Source of the DNA: Oceanobacillus profundus
GTDB taxonomy: Bacteria > Bacillota > Bacilli > Bacillales > Amphibacillaceae
Reading direction: 5' to 3'
Length of the DNA: 64,000 bases
Assembly (NCBI RefSeq): GCF_003515705.1
Contig: NZ_QWEH01000018.1
Location: 43,338 to 107,337 of the forward strand
Part shown: positions 9,001 through 17,763 of the stretch, piece by piece
How the letters are laid out: each line of letters begins with the position of its first letter
How positions within the stretch are numbered: the first letter of the stretch is position 1
Translations under genes and position numbers: made by a program
Notes under the pieces: generated by a model
Database searches by the model: none
What the model saw: only the letters and a program-made list of their open reading frames with translations
What the model was told of the DNA's origin: nothing

Positions 9001-9335
9001 CATTGCGCGTCACCGACCACCCAATACTCGGAAAGCTAGAAAAGAAAAAAGCAGTTACCTTTACCTTTAATGATAAACAATATACAGGCTATGAAGACGA
9101 ATCTTTAGCTGCTGCACTGTTAGCAAATGAAATTCGCACCCTTCGCCATCACGAAGAAAGTGGTTCATCACGAGGAATCTATTGTAACATCGGTCATTGT
9201 TTTGAATGCAGAGTAAGTATAAACGGCAAGCAAGGAGTTCGTGCATGCCTTACCCCATTAAAAGGGAATATGATCGTGGAAAGCCATGGCAAACTGCCAA
9301 CACCAGTAAGGGATTGGAGGTCTTCTGATGAATAA
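8997..9335 (+). CDS. HcnA-like [2Fe-2S] ferredoxin subunit
   Basis: 112 residues of the Fer2_4 type (plant-like 2Fe-2S domain as in HcnA and the sarcosine oxidase alpha N-terminus). Cluster cysteines are in GIYCNIGHCFEC (Cx4CxxC) and a fourth in VRACLTP. It carries electrons within the amino-acid dehydrogenase complex. The gene overlaps its upstream neighbour (ATGA) and its downstream neighbour (ATGAATAA), so the three subunits are translationally coupled. Confidence 0.87.
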   Translation: MTLRVTDHPILGKLEKKKAVTFTFNDKQYTGYEDESLAAALLANEIRTLRHHEESGSSRGIYCNIGHCFECRVSINGKQGVRACLTPLKGNMIVESHGKLPTPVRDWRSSDE

Positions 9336-10551
9336 TGTCATTATTATTGGGTCCGGTCCTGCTGGATTAACAGCAGCTATTACATGTGCTCAAAAGGGAT
9401 TAGAAGTAAGTGTTATCGATGAGTACATGAAACCAGGCGGTCGTTTGCTAGGTCAACTTTATGAACAGCCAGATGGTTCTTGGTGGAATGGAATTAATGA
9501 ATCTAAAAAGTTGTTCCAACAAGCAGTAAATCTTGGTGTTCAATTCTATTTAGAAACACCTGTCTTTAATATTGAAAAGAAAGATAGTCTATGGGTGGTT
9601 TACACAGATAAAGAAACCTTTCAAACAACTAATCTATTACTAGCAACCGGAGCTGCTGAGGCTCCAGTACCAATCCCCGGCTGGACATTGCCTGGTGTTA
9701 TGTCTATTGGAGCAGCCCAGATAATGACGAATGTACATCGTGTAAAACCCGGGAACCGTGGACTTATTATAGGTATTAATGTTCTATCGTCCGCTATCGC
9801 CATGGAATTAAAACTCGCTGGGGTAGATATTGCTTGTCTTGCCTTACCGAAAAACAATCAAATTACGCATGAATCTGCACATCCCAAGAAGGTATTAGAT
9901 TCATTACTTCACGTTGCTCATATGGCCCCTTCTACTTTTGTAAAATTAGGAAGCAAATTAATGAAAAATAATTTCATGAAAGAATTAGGTGTTACATTTT
10001 ATCCTAGAAATGGTGTGAAAATGTGGGACATTCCCATTCAACTAAAAAAAGCTGTTATTGAAATTTACGGAGAGCAGGAAGTAGAAGGAGTAACCATCGC
10101 TTCGATTAGCAGTAAAGGCGAGGTTATCGAAGGTAGTGAAGAAAACATCGCTGTTGACTTTGTCTGTATTGCTGGCGGTCTTTATCCTTTAGCAGAACTA
10201 GCAGCACTAACTGGATGTCCTTTTCATTATATTGAGGAACTCGGTGGATATGTACCATTACATAATGAACAAATGATGACACCAGTAGAAGGTTTATTTG
10301 TCGCAGGAAATATTACAGGTATAGAAGGAGCAAAAGTTGCCGCTGCCCAAGGAAAAATTGCTGGGTTATCAATCGCTAAACGCAGTGGGAAACATCAGTT
10401 AGACGAAGATTTAAAAGATGCTGTCCAACAAGGAGCAGATACGAGAAAGAATGCTTATATTCAATTTCATCCAGAGGTGGATAGTGGGAGAAGGAGGATT
10501 CAGGAGGAGTGGGAGGAATACTTGGTAAATAATACTGTACAGTTTTTTTAA
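9328..10551 (+). CDS. HcnB-like FAD/NAD(P)-binding subunit of D-hydroxyproline dehydrogenase
   Basis: 407 residues. An N-terminal FAD-binding motif IIGSGPAGLTAA is followed by VIDEYMKPGGR. A GATGAAEAPVPIPGWTLPGV segment in the middle is typical of the HcnB/sarcosine-oxidase-alpha-like group. A second nucleotide-binding region (GLIIGINVLSSAIAMEL) and a C-terminal GLFVAGNITG follow. It would couple the DadA-like subunit to the electron acceptor. It lacks the C-terminal cysteine domain often fused in this family, consistent with the separate BFD-like gene at 8728. Confidence 0.87.
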   Translation: MNNVIIIGSGPAGLTAAITCAQKGLEVSVIDEYMKPGGRLLGQLYEQPDGSWWNGINESKKLFQQAVNLGVQFYLETPVFNIEKKDSLWVVYTDKETFQTTNLLLATGAAEAPVPIPGWTLPGVMSIGAAQIMTNVHRVKPGNRGLIIGINVLSSAIAMELKLAGVDIACLALPKNNQITHESAHPKKVLDSLLHVAHMAPSTFVKLGSKLMKNNFMKELGVTFYPRNGVKMWDIPIQLKKAVIEIYGEQEVEGVTIASISSKGEVIEGSEENIAVDFVCIAGGLYPLAELAALTGCPFHYIEELGGYVPLHNEQMMTPVEGLFVAGNITGIEGAKVAAAQGKIAGLSIAKRSGKHQLDEDLKDAVQQGADTRKNAYIQFHPEVDSGRRRIQEEWEEYLVNNTVQFF

Positions 10552-10625
10552 TTTTTATACACTTGCAGAATAATAACCATCAGCAGGCATTATGTAAAAA
10601 TTCTTTAAAACGCCTACACACTTTT

Positions 10626-10642
10626 GTAAAAATATTTATAAA
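10626..10642. promoter_or_regulatory. Candidate upstream activator site, copy 2
   Basis: GTAAAAATATTTATAAA, 16 of 17 identical to the site at 6891-6907, located about 63 bases before the -24 element of the hyu operon. Confidence 0.4.
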
Positions 10643-10705
10643 AAGAATGCTACTAATGGAATCCCTTTATATAAAAACCTATAGACTTTACAACAAATTT
10701 TATAG

Positions 10706-10722
10706 TTGGCACAGTTGTTGCA
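10706..10722 (+). promoter_or_regulatory. Sigma-54 promoter of the hydantoinase/oxoprolinase operon
   Basis: TTGGCACAGTTGTTGCA is a near-perfect -24/-12 element with ten bases between GG and GC. It lies about 60 bases before the HyuA start and ties this operon to the activator at 6944. Confidence 0.9.
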
Positions 10723-10732
10723 TGTACAATTT

Positions 10733-10748
10733 ATGAAAGCGTTTAATT
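10733..10748 (+). promoter_or_regulatory. Imperfect cre-like site
   Basis: ATGAAAGCGTTTAATT matches the CcpA cre consensus WTGNAARCGNWWWCAW at 14 of 16 positions. It lies just downstream of the sigma-54 promoter, where CcpA binding would block transcription. Two mismatches in the right arm make this uncertain. Confidence 0.35.
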
Positions 10749-10785
10749 TATATTTAAATAATAATATCAGGGGAGGCATAATTAA

Positions 10786-12825
10786 ATGACCAGATATCGA
10801 TTAGCCGCAGATATCGGCGGAACCTTCACAGACGTAGTGTTATTTGATAATAATACTGGAGTCTATAGAACAGAAAAGGTACCAACAACACAACAGAATT
10901 TATCAGAAGGTGTATTAAACGGAATTACAAGAATGGTAGGTGATTTTAAAGAAGTTGACTTTTTCGTCCATGGGACGACTGCTGGCTTAAATGCATTTTT
11001 AGAGAGAAAAGGTGCAAAAATGGCTTTACTTGTAACAAAAGGATTTAGGGATTTATACGAAATAGGACGTGCCAATCGATCCGAAATTTACAATATTCAA
11101 TATCGCCAACCTACTCCTTTAATCAAGCGTCGTCATATTTTTGAAGTGGATGAACGGGTTTTAGTGGACGGAGATGTAGAGAACCCTTTAAACATTGACG
11201 ATTTAAATGAGGTTATAAATGAAATTTCAAATAATGGCTATGATTCCGTATCTGTTTGTCTTTTACACTCTTATAAGAATCCAGACCATGAAAAGCAAGT
11301 GAAAAAAGTTATTCAGGAAAAATTGCCAAGTATCTCCGTATCACTATCCCATGAAATGGTTCGTGAATGGCGAGAATATGAGCGAACTAGCACAACAATA
11401 ATTAATGGTTATATTGCCCCTATCGTTGAAAAGTACTTAGCAGAATTTGAAGAAGAAATTGACCATAGAGGGTTAAATAAAGATCTTTACATTATGCAGT
11501 CTAATGGTGGGGTTATGACATCGGAAATCGCCAAGGTAAAACCTATTCAAACCTTATTATCAGGTCCTGTTGGTGGTACCATGGGAAGTCTAAAATTAGG
11601 ACAAAGCATCAAAAAAGAAAATCTAATTTGTATAGATATGGGAGGAACCAGCTTTGATGTAAGTATGGTTATCAACGGCGAACCCGACATAACCTCCGAA
11701 TCAAATATCGAAAAATTCCCTATTTTATCCGCAATGGTTAATATGCATACGATTGGCGCTGGCGGGGGATCCATTGCTTGGATTGAAGGAGGCGGATTAC
11801 GTGTAGGACCACACAGTGCTGGTGCCACTCCCGGTCCTGCTTGTTATGGAAATGGTGGAACGGATGCAACTGTAACAGACGCCAATTTAATTTTAGGCCG
11901 AATCGATGCTGAAGGTTTTTTAGGTGGAAAGATGAAACTAGATTGGCAAGCAGCATACAAAGCTATTGAAAAACTAGCACACCAACTAGGTTTAAGAGTT
12001 ATCGAAACTGCAGAAGGTATCTGTGAAATTGCTAATTCTAAAATGGCTGATGCAATACGAACTTTAACTATCTCTAAGGGAATCGACCCACGTGATTTTT
12101 CCCTTGTAGCTTTTGGTGGAGCAGGCCCGATGCACTCCATGCTAATTGCTGAAAATCTGGGTATTAAGCGAATTATTATTCCAACTCTCGCTGGTACCTT
12201 TTCAGCCTGGGGAATGTTACAAACTGATATTCGGCATGATGATGTGCGAACCTTTGTTTCTCTATTAGAAAATACGGACCAAACAAAAATGCATGAAATC
12301 TATCAAAATATGGAACAAGAGGCAGAGGAAATTTTAAAACAGCAGAAAATAAAAAAAGAAGATATTGAGTTTAATAAATTAGCTGACTTACGTTATGTTG
12401 GCCAAGAATATACTGTCACTGTTCCTTTACAATCAAGTTTAAATACTCATTCTTTAATAGATCTAAAAGACCAATTTCATAATACACACTTAAGAATGTA
12501 TGGTCACAATAACCCAGAGGGCGATGTGGAAGTTGTAAACCTAAGAATTGTCAGCTTTGGAATTTTAAAGACTCAAGAGAAAGTATTTTCTGAAACCAAA
12601 TCAGTAGAAAATCCAGAACCAATCAGAAGGAAAAATATCGTTTGGAATAATATTGAGATTGAAACACCAGTTTTCTCCACAAAAGATTTAGCCTATGGCC
12701 AAACTATTAATGGTCCAACCATTATTGAATCAAATACATCTACCATTGTTGTTCCAGAAAATTATCATGTTCATGTAGAAACTATGGGAAATCTTGAAGT
12801 TATCAGGAGGAATAAAAATGATTAA
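10786..12825 (+). CDS. Hydantoinase/oxoprolinase subunit A (HyuA family)
   Basis: 679 residues, normal for HyuA. It opens with the ASKHA-type phosphate loop LAADIGGTFTDVVLFD, continues with FVHGTTAGLNAFLER, and has the second nucleotide motif IDMGGTSFDVSM near residue 285 and VAFGGAGPMHS near 445. The HyuA/HyuB pair hydrolyses a cyclic amide with ATP (N-methylhydantoin, 5-oxoproline, related lactams). Its sigma-54 promoter beside the hydroxyproline activator suggests the natural substrate may be a proline-derived lactam such as an oxoproline, but this is inference. The start is ATG after GGGGAGG. Confidence 0.9.
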   Translation: MTRYRLAADIGGTFTDVVLFDNNTGVYRTEKVPTTQQNLSEGVLNGITRMVGDFKEVDFFVHGTTAGLNAFLERKGAKMALLVTKGFRDLYEIGRANRSEIYNIQYRQPTPLIKRRHIFEVDERVLVDGDVENPLNIDDLNEVINEISNNGYDSVSVCLLHSYKNPDHEKQVKKVIQEKLPSISVSLSHEMVREWREYERTSTTIINGYIAPIVEKYLAEFEEEIDHRGLNKDLYIMQSNGGVMTSEIAKVKPIQTLLSGPVGGTMGSLKLGQSIKKENLICIDMGGTSFDVSMVINGEPDITSESNIEKFPILSAMVNMHTIGAGGGSIAWIEGGGLRVGPHSAGATPGPACYGNGGTDATVTDANLILGRIDAEGFLGGKMKLDWQAAYKAIEKLAHQLGLRVIETAEGICEIANSKMADAIRTLTISKGIDPRDFSLVAFGGAGPMHSMLIAENLGIKRIIIPTLAGTFSAWGMLQTDIRHDDVRTFVSLLENTDQTKMHEIYQNMEQEAEEILKQQKIKKEDIEFNKLADLRYVGQEYTVTVPLQSSLNTHSLIDLKDQFHNTHLRMYGHNNPEGDVEVVNLRIVSFGILKTQEKVFSETKSVENPEPIRRKNIVWNNIEIETPVFSTKDLAYGQTINGPTIIESNTSTIVVPENYHVHVETMGNLEVIRRNKND

Positions 12826-14560
12826 TACAAAGTCAGCTACTTTTTTAGAAAATCCTATTACGACCGAAATCATACGGAATGCATTAATTTCAGCGGCTGA
12901 GGAAATGAATGAAAGTCTTGCACGTAGCTCCTTCTCCCCTATCATTTATGAAATGAAGGATTGTAGTGTCGGAATCTATAATGAAAATGCTGAACTGCTT
13001 GGCCAATCATCAGGACTTCCAATGTTTCTAGGCAATCTAGATGTCTGTATTATAGAAACAACGAGATTCATCGGCGGGAACAAACACTACAAACCTGGTG
13101 ACATATATATTATGAATGATTCATATTTGGCTGGCTCACATCTAAATGATATTACAGTTATCTCTCCAATCTTTTTTGAAAAAGAACTAGTTGGTTTCTC
13201 TGCAACACGAGCACACTGGTTGGATATAGGTGCCAAAGATCCTGGTTATCCAATGGATGCAACCGAAATTTATCAAGAAGGTGTAAGAATCCCCCCGACT
13301 AAAATATACGATGGTGGAGAACCTAGAAAAGATATTATCAATCTAATCACTATTAATAGCCGAATGACAAAAGATGCATTGGGCGACTTAAATGCACAAA
13401 TAGCTGCTTGCAGAACTGGAGAAAAACGTTTAAATGATATTATCAATAAACATGGTCTTAAAACTTTCCGCAGATCTATCAAAGACATTTTTATGCAATC
13501 AGAGCTTTTAGATAAAGAACAAATTTCAAGTATTCCTGACGGTATTTATGAGGAAGTAGGGTATCTTGATAATGATGGGGTTACTGATGAGCCAGTACTT
13601 GTTAAAGTAACAGTAACAATTAAAGGGGAGCACTTAAAAATTGATTTAACTGGATCTAGCGAACAACGCCAAGGAATGACCAACTGTGGCCAGGCCCAGA
13701 CTGTGTCTGCATGCAGAGTAGCTTTCAAACATTTAATTGGACCTAATTCACCAGTTACTGGTGGGAACTTTAAAACAATGGACATTGTTGTTCCAAAAAG
13801 AACGATTTTTAGTGCCGAAGAACCTGCTGCTTGTGGTTGGTATTTCACATCTCTCGGTTTACTAATCGACCTAATAATTAAGGCATTATCTCCAGTTTTA
13901 AAAGAACAAAGTGCAGCAGCACACTATGGGGACTCTATGGTTATTACCGTTGCAGGTCAAGACGACAAAACTAAATCTTCTTTCTTATACGTTGAGCCAA
14001 CTGCTGGCGGTTGGGGAGCATTTTCCGAAAATGATGGCCAGTCAGGTTTAATCAACAATTCTAATGGAGATTTTAAAAATCTACCTGTTGAAGTGTTAGA
14101 AGGAAAATATCCACTTAAAGTTAATTCTTATGGACTCCGAAAAAACTCCGGTGGTGCTGGTAAAACTCGTGGAGGTCTTGGTGTTATTAGAGAATACGAA
14201 ATTAGATCAGAATCTGCCAATCTATCTTTGTGGTTTGAACGTTCTCTAGATCCCGCTTGGGGTATATTCGAAGGAAATACAGGATATCCACCAAAAGTAA
14301 CTATTGAAAGTAGTCAAGGACAAGAACAGATTTTGAAAGTTAACTCAAAACTAGTTCAAAGAGGAGATTTTGTGAGGGTTGAAACTGGTGGTGGTGGTGG
14401 ATTTGGTCATCCGTTTACACGATTACCAGAATTAGTATTAGAAGACTACTTAGATGGATATATTGATATCGATACAGCTTTGGTTGAGTATGGTGTCGTA
14501 ATAGATATCAATTTACAAGAAGTAAATCAACAAAAAACTAAAGAATATAGAAATAAATAA
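12818..14560 (+). CDS. Hydantoinase/oxoprolinase subunit B (HyuB family)
   Basis: 580 residues from the ATG at 12818, which has AGGAGG eight bases upstream; a TTG at 12794 in the same frame has no such site. The start overlaps the end of HyuA by eight bases. Family landmarks: SFSPIIYEMKDCSVGI, PGDIYIMNDSYLAGSHLNDI and RAHWLDIGAKDPG in the N-terminal half, and the C-terminal GLRKNSGGAGKTRGGLG and TGGGGGFGHP. It is the partner of HyuA in ATP-dependent lactam or hydantoin ring opening. Confidence 0.9.
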   Translation: MINTKSATFLENPITTEIIRNALISAAEEMNESLARSSFSPIIYEMKDCSVGIYNENAELLGQSSGLPMFLGNLDVCIIETTRFIGGNKHYKPGDIYIMNDSYLAGSHLNDITVISPIFFEKELVGFSATRAHWLDIGAKDPGYPMDATEIYQEGVRIPPTKIYDGGEPRKDIINLITINSRMTKDALGDLNAQIAACRTGEKRLNDIINKHGLKTFRRSIKDIFMQSELLDKEQISSIPDGIYEEVGYLDNDGVTDEPVLVKVTVTIKGEHLKIDLTGSSEQRQGMTNCGQAQTVSACRVAFKHLIGPNSPVTGGNFKTMDIVVPKRTIFSAEEPAACGWYFTSLGLLIDLIIKALSPVLKEQSAAAHYGDSMVITVAGQDDKTKSSFLYVEPTAGGWGAFSENDGQSGLINNSNGDFKNLPVEVLEGKYPLKVNSYGLRKNSGGAGKTRGGLGVIREYEIRSESANLSLWFERSLDPAWGIFEGNTGYPPKVTIESSQGQEQILKVNSKLVQRGDFVRVETGGGGGFGHPFTRLPELVLEDYLDGYIDIDTALVEYGVVIDINLQEVNQQKTKEYRNK

Positions 14561-14577
14561 CTAAATGAATACAATAC

Positions 14578-14614
14578 TGGTTCAAGAGGGGGTTTCTATC
14601 GCCTTCTTGGACCA
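14578..14614 (+). terminator. Hairpin between hyuB and the permease gene
   Basis: TGGTTCAAGAGGG can pair with CCTTCTTGGACCA (one wobble, one mismatch) around a short loop. No T-run follows, so it may be an attenuator or mRNA-processing hairpin rather than a full terminator. Confidence 0.45.
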
Positions 14615-14670
14615 TAATAGCATATTAATTATCAGATACTTCTAATTATTGAAAAACAAGGAGGTAGCTT

Positions 14671-16002
14671 ATGGAAAGCAAAAAGAAAGACAATGCTCTT
14701 TCTGCTGTACCTTTATCGAAAAGGCAGCATTGGATCGTTCCAGCCACTATATTTGGTGGACTTGAGTTTGCCGTGCCAGTAATTATGGTGGGATCTACAT
14801 TAGCAGGCAGTTTTAGCCTTTTGGAAATTATCGGGATATTATTAATTGGTTTAGTAATTATACAGTGGATAGGAAATGGATTACAAGGTTATCTTGGTGC
14901 AAAGACAGGGCGTCCCGCATCTGTGATTGCAAGAACTAGTTTCGGTTCATTACAGGCTCGATTTTTAGTAGGGCTTGCTTTAGTTATATTAAACGTTGGA
15001 TGGTTTGGCCTGAATACAGCTGTAGCTGGAAATGCCCTATCAGTTACATTAGGTATTGATTACACTGAAAGCTGGATGCTATGGGCGCTAATCACTTTAA
15101 TATCTGGTTTAGTTTTTTCTCTTCCAGCAGTTCTAGGATATGACTCAATGAAATGGACAGATTATATCGCTGTTCCTGCCGGTATATTATTAATTTCTGG
15201 TGGAGTTTACTTAGCGTTAAGAGGGACAGGGTGGGATTCGATATTTTCTTGGAATCCAGAACAGTCGATCACTTTTTATGGAGCGATAAGTTTAGTACTT
15301 GGCGCAAATGTTGCTCAATGGTTGATTGCTTCTGACTATACAAGATACTCTAAACCAAAAATAAAAGATCAAGCTTTAATTCCTCTAGGCATTGTAATTA
15401 TCGGCTTGCTCTTCTTCTTAACTGGCGCCATCATGTCGGTAGGCGTTGGTAACCCAGATATAGTTGTTGTCATGCAGGATCTAGGTTTTCCTATTTGGGG
15501 TTTTCTTATTTTATATGTTGCTCTTTGGACAAGTCAAATCGTAGCAAGTTACTCTATCGGTTTAGCTGCAGCAAATATGTTTAATATTAACTCAAATAAA
15601 GGTAGAGCAATATTAACCATAATTGGCTCTTTATTAGGTGTCTTATTAGCATTAGGTGGTATATTAACATATTTCCAGGAATTTTTAATACTTTTAGGTG
15701 TAACTTATCCTTCTATAGCTGCTATTATGTTTGCTGATTTCTTCTTTATTCGCAAACAACAATGGATTGATAATAAAGGTTGGAACTGGATGGCTACTAT
15801 CGCTATGTTATTGGGTTCATTTATTGGCTACTTAACAGAATATATTATTCCAATCGGCATCCCTGCTCTTCAGTCATTAATATTTTCTGGAGTTGTATAT
15901 ATTACTCTAATGAGAGTAAAATCGAAGGTGCAACCAGACCAATTCACAAACACAAACATTGATTCTGACGATAAATATGCAGAAGGAAATATTTCAATAT
16001 AA
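14671..16002 (+). CDS. NCS1-family permease (cytosine/purine/hydantoin transporter type)
   Basis: 443 residues with about 12 hydrophobic segments. The N-terminal GGLEFAVPVIMVGSTLAG and GAKTGRPASVIARTSFG segments resemble the CodB/Mhp1 group of nucleobase:cation symporters. Mhp1 carries hydantoins, so a permease of this family directly behind HyuAB fits import of the cyclic amide those enzymes open. The substrate is inferred from position. The start is ATG after AAGGAGG. Confidence 0.85.
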   Translation: MESKKKDNALSAVPLSKRQHWIVPATIFGGLEFAVPVIMVGSTLAGSFSLLEIIGILLIGLVIIQWIGNGLQGYLGAKTGRPASVIARTSFGSLQARFLVGLALVILNVGWFGLNTAVAGNALSVTLGIDYTESWMLWALITLISGLVFSLPAVLGYDSMKWTDYIAVPAGILLISGGVYLALRGTGWDSIFSWNPEQSITFYGAISLVLGANVAQWLIASDYTRYSKPKIKDQALIPLGIVIIGLLFFLTGAIMSVGVGNPDIVVVMQDLGFPIWGFLILYVALWTSQIVASYSIGLAAANMFNINSNKGRAILTIIGSLLGVLLALGGILTYFQEFLILLGVTYPSIAAIMFADFFFIRKQQWIDNKGWNWMATIAMLLGSFIGYLTEYIIPIGIPALQSLIFSGVVYITLMRVKSKVQPDQFTNTNIDSDDKYAEGNISI

Positions 16003-16013
16003 TTGATGGCAAT

Positions 16014-16047
16014 AGAGAAGGTTTATCCGTTTGGTGAGACTTTCTCT
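16014..16047 (+). terminator. Weak hairpin after the NCS1 permease gene
   Basis: AGAGAAGG pairs with CTTTCTCT with one mismatch, followed by TATATTTC. It is marginal in strength. Confidence 0.3.
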
Positions 16048-16183
16048 TATATTTCAACCACGCACACGTGATGTAATCACTTAGTACATGAAATATTCAT
16101 GCCAAGTTACTAATGTTATCATTTTATTTCCTATTGTTTAAATCTTAATCTAAAATAAAAACATACTACAAGGAGGTATTTGT

Positions 16184-17287
16184 ATGAAAAAGGAATACAT
16201 AAAGCGTCTTGAATCCATTCAAGTATATTTACAAAACGAAAAGATTGATATCGCTATGATCACTGATCCTGCCAATGTTTTTTATTACACTGGGTTTCTC
16301 TCCAATCCACATGAACGTTTCATGGCACTAGTCATCGACAACAAAAATGAAAAAACCACGTTGTTTGTGCCTGCATTAGATGTAGAAATCGCTCGAAATG
16401 ATTCTGCCGTCCAAACCATTGTACCCATCTCAGATGAAGAAAACCCATTTACCAAGCTCCAAACGAATGTAAGTGCGAACATTTTAACTTTCGGTTTGGA
16501 AAAGAAAGCTGTCAATATCTTTCGGTATCAACACTTACAAGAAAATTTCCCAACGGCTTCCTATATCGACATTCAACCTTACATCAGTTCTGAGCGAATG
16601 AAGAAGTCTCCAATTGAAATAGAACAAATGAGAAAACCAATCCAAATTATAGAAAGGGTTTTAGCAGAAGGTATCAAAAAAGTTCAAACCGGAATGAGTG
16701 AAATGGATTTAACTGCTGAATTAGAATACTTAATGAGAAAATTTGGTGCCGATGGTCCTTCTTTTTCCACTATTGTTCTATCAGGGGAAAAATCAGCTCT
16801 ACCGCATGGAACACCAGGCAGTCGTACCATTGAAAATGGTGACTTTCTATTGATAGATTTTGGTGTTATTAAAGATGGTTATTGCTCAGATATAACACGA
16901 ACATTTTTAATAGGAGAAGCTTCTAAAAAACAGAAAGAAATCTATAACATTGTCTTACAATCTACCAATGCAGGGTTAGATGCTGTAAAAGCAGGGGTAC
17001 CACTTAGAACATTTGATATTGCTGCGAGAAATGTTATTAAAGAAAAAGGATATGGAGAATATTTTAATAATCGTATAGGTCACGGTCTTGGTATCGAAGT
17101 GCACGAGGAGCCTTCAATTCACGAAAGTAATGCAGACATAGCAGAACCAGGTCTTTTATTTACGATCGAGCCAGGAATCTATATTCCAAATTATGGAGGA
17201 GTACGAATTGAAGATAATGTTTATATCAATGAAGAAGGTAAAGCAGATGTATTGACTTCATTTCCTAAGGAATTGCAGATTTTATAA
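16184..17287 (+). CDS. M24-family Xaa-Pro aminopeptidase/dipeptidase
   Basis: 367 residues: a creatinase-like N-terminal domain (MITDPANVFYYTGFLSNPHERF) and a pita-bread catalytic domain. All five metal ligands are visible: two aspartates in LIDFGVIKDGYCSDITRT, the histidine of GHGLGIEVHEEP, the glutamate of TIEPGIY and that of GVRIEDN. It should therefore be an active metallopeptidase cleaving Xaa-Pro bonds. It follows the hyu/NCS1 genes, has its own AAGGAGG site, and would release proline or hydroxyproline from peptides, which suits the neighbourhood. Confidence 0.88.
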   Translation: MKKEYIKRLESIQVYLQNEKIDIAMITDPANVFYYTGFLSNPHERFMALVIDNKNEKTTLFVPALDVEIARNDSAVQTIVPISDEENPFTKLQTNVSANILTFGLEKKAVNIFRYQHLQENFPTASYIDIQPYISSERMKKSPIEIEQMRKPIQIIERVLAEGIKKVQTGMSEMDLTAELEYLMRKFGADGPSFSTIVLSGEKSALPHGTPGSRTIENGDFLLIDFGVIKDGYCSDITRTFLIGEASKKQKEIYNIVLQSTNAGLDAVKAGVPLRTFDIAARNVIKEKGYGEYFNNRIGHGLGIEVHEEPSIHESNADIAEPGLLFTIEPGIYIPNYGGVRIEDNVYINEEGKADVLTSFPKELQIL

Positions 17288-17763
17288 TTTAGGGAAATAG
17301 AGATAGGTTGGTAAAGAACAGATAATTCCAATGCGAGAAGAGAGTATAAACTTATCCTCTTTCACCACAACTAGGACTATTCCAATCAAGAATGGTCCTC
17401 CTAAAATACCTTCAACTAATTTTCAGTAGACTTGCCCATTATGTTTAAAATTCCAATAATCTTAAGAGTATGACCATACGATTCCTTTTTAATTAGGATG
17501 GATGAATCTAAGTTTGACCAATACGCTGAGTTAGTATTAGATTCTACAACTAACATTTCTAAAAAAATGGAGTTTGTGTGATGGATTTAATGTGACTAGA
17601 ACAAAATTCAAATAACTAAACATAACGTGGTATTTTTCATCAATGTTCAAGTTCAATGAAAAATACCACACTATACCTCAATAGCACCATTTAAAAACGA
17701 GTAAGCACTTGAAAAAAGCCTAGAAGGTGAACGCCTCCATATACTAAGTAGTAAAAATTCCTC
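17288..17763. other. Intergenic stretch between convergent genes
   Basis: About 475 bases with no supported gene. The only structure seen is the hairpin at 17627-17669. Confidence 0.6.
17627..17669. terminator. Bidirectional terminator-like hairpin
   Basis: GTGGTATTTTTCAT (17627-17640) pairs perfectly with ATGAAAAATACCAC (17656-17669) around a 15-base loop, between the convergent M24 and NhaC-type genes. Confidence 0.55.
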
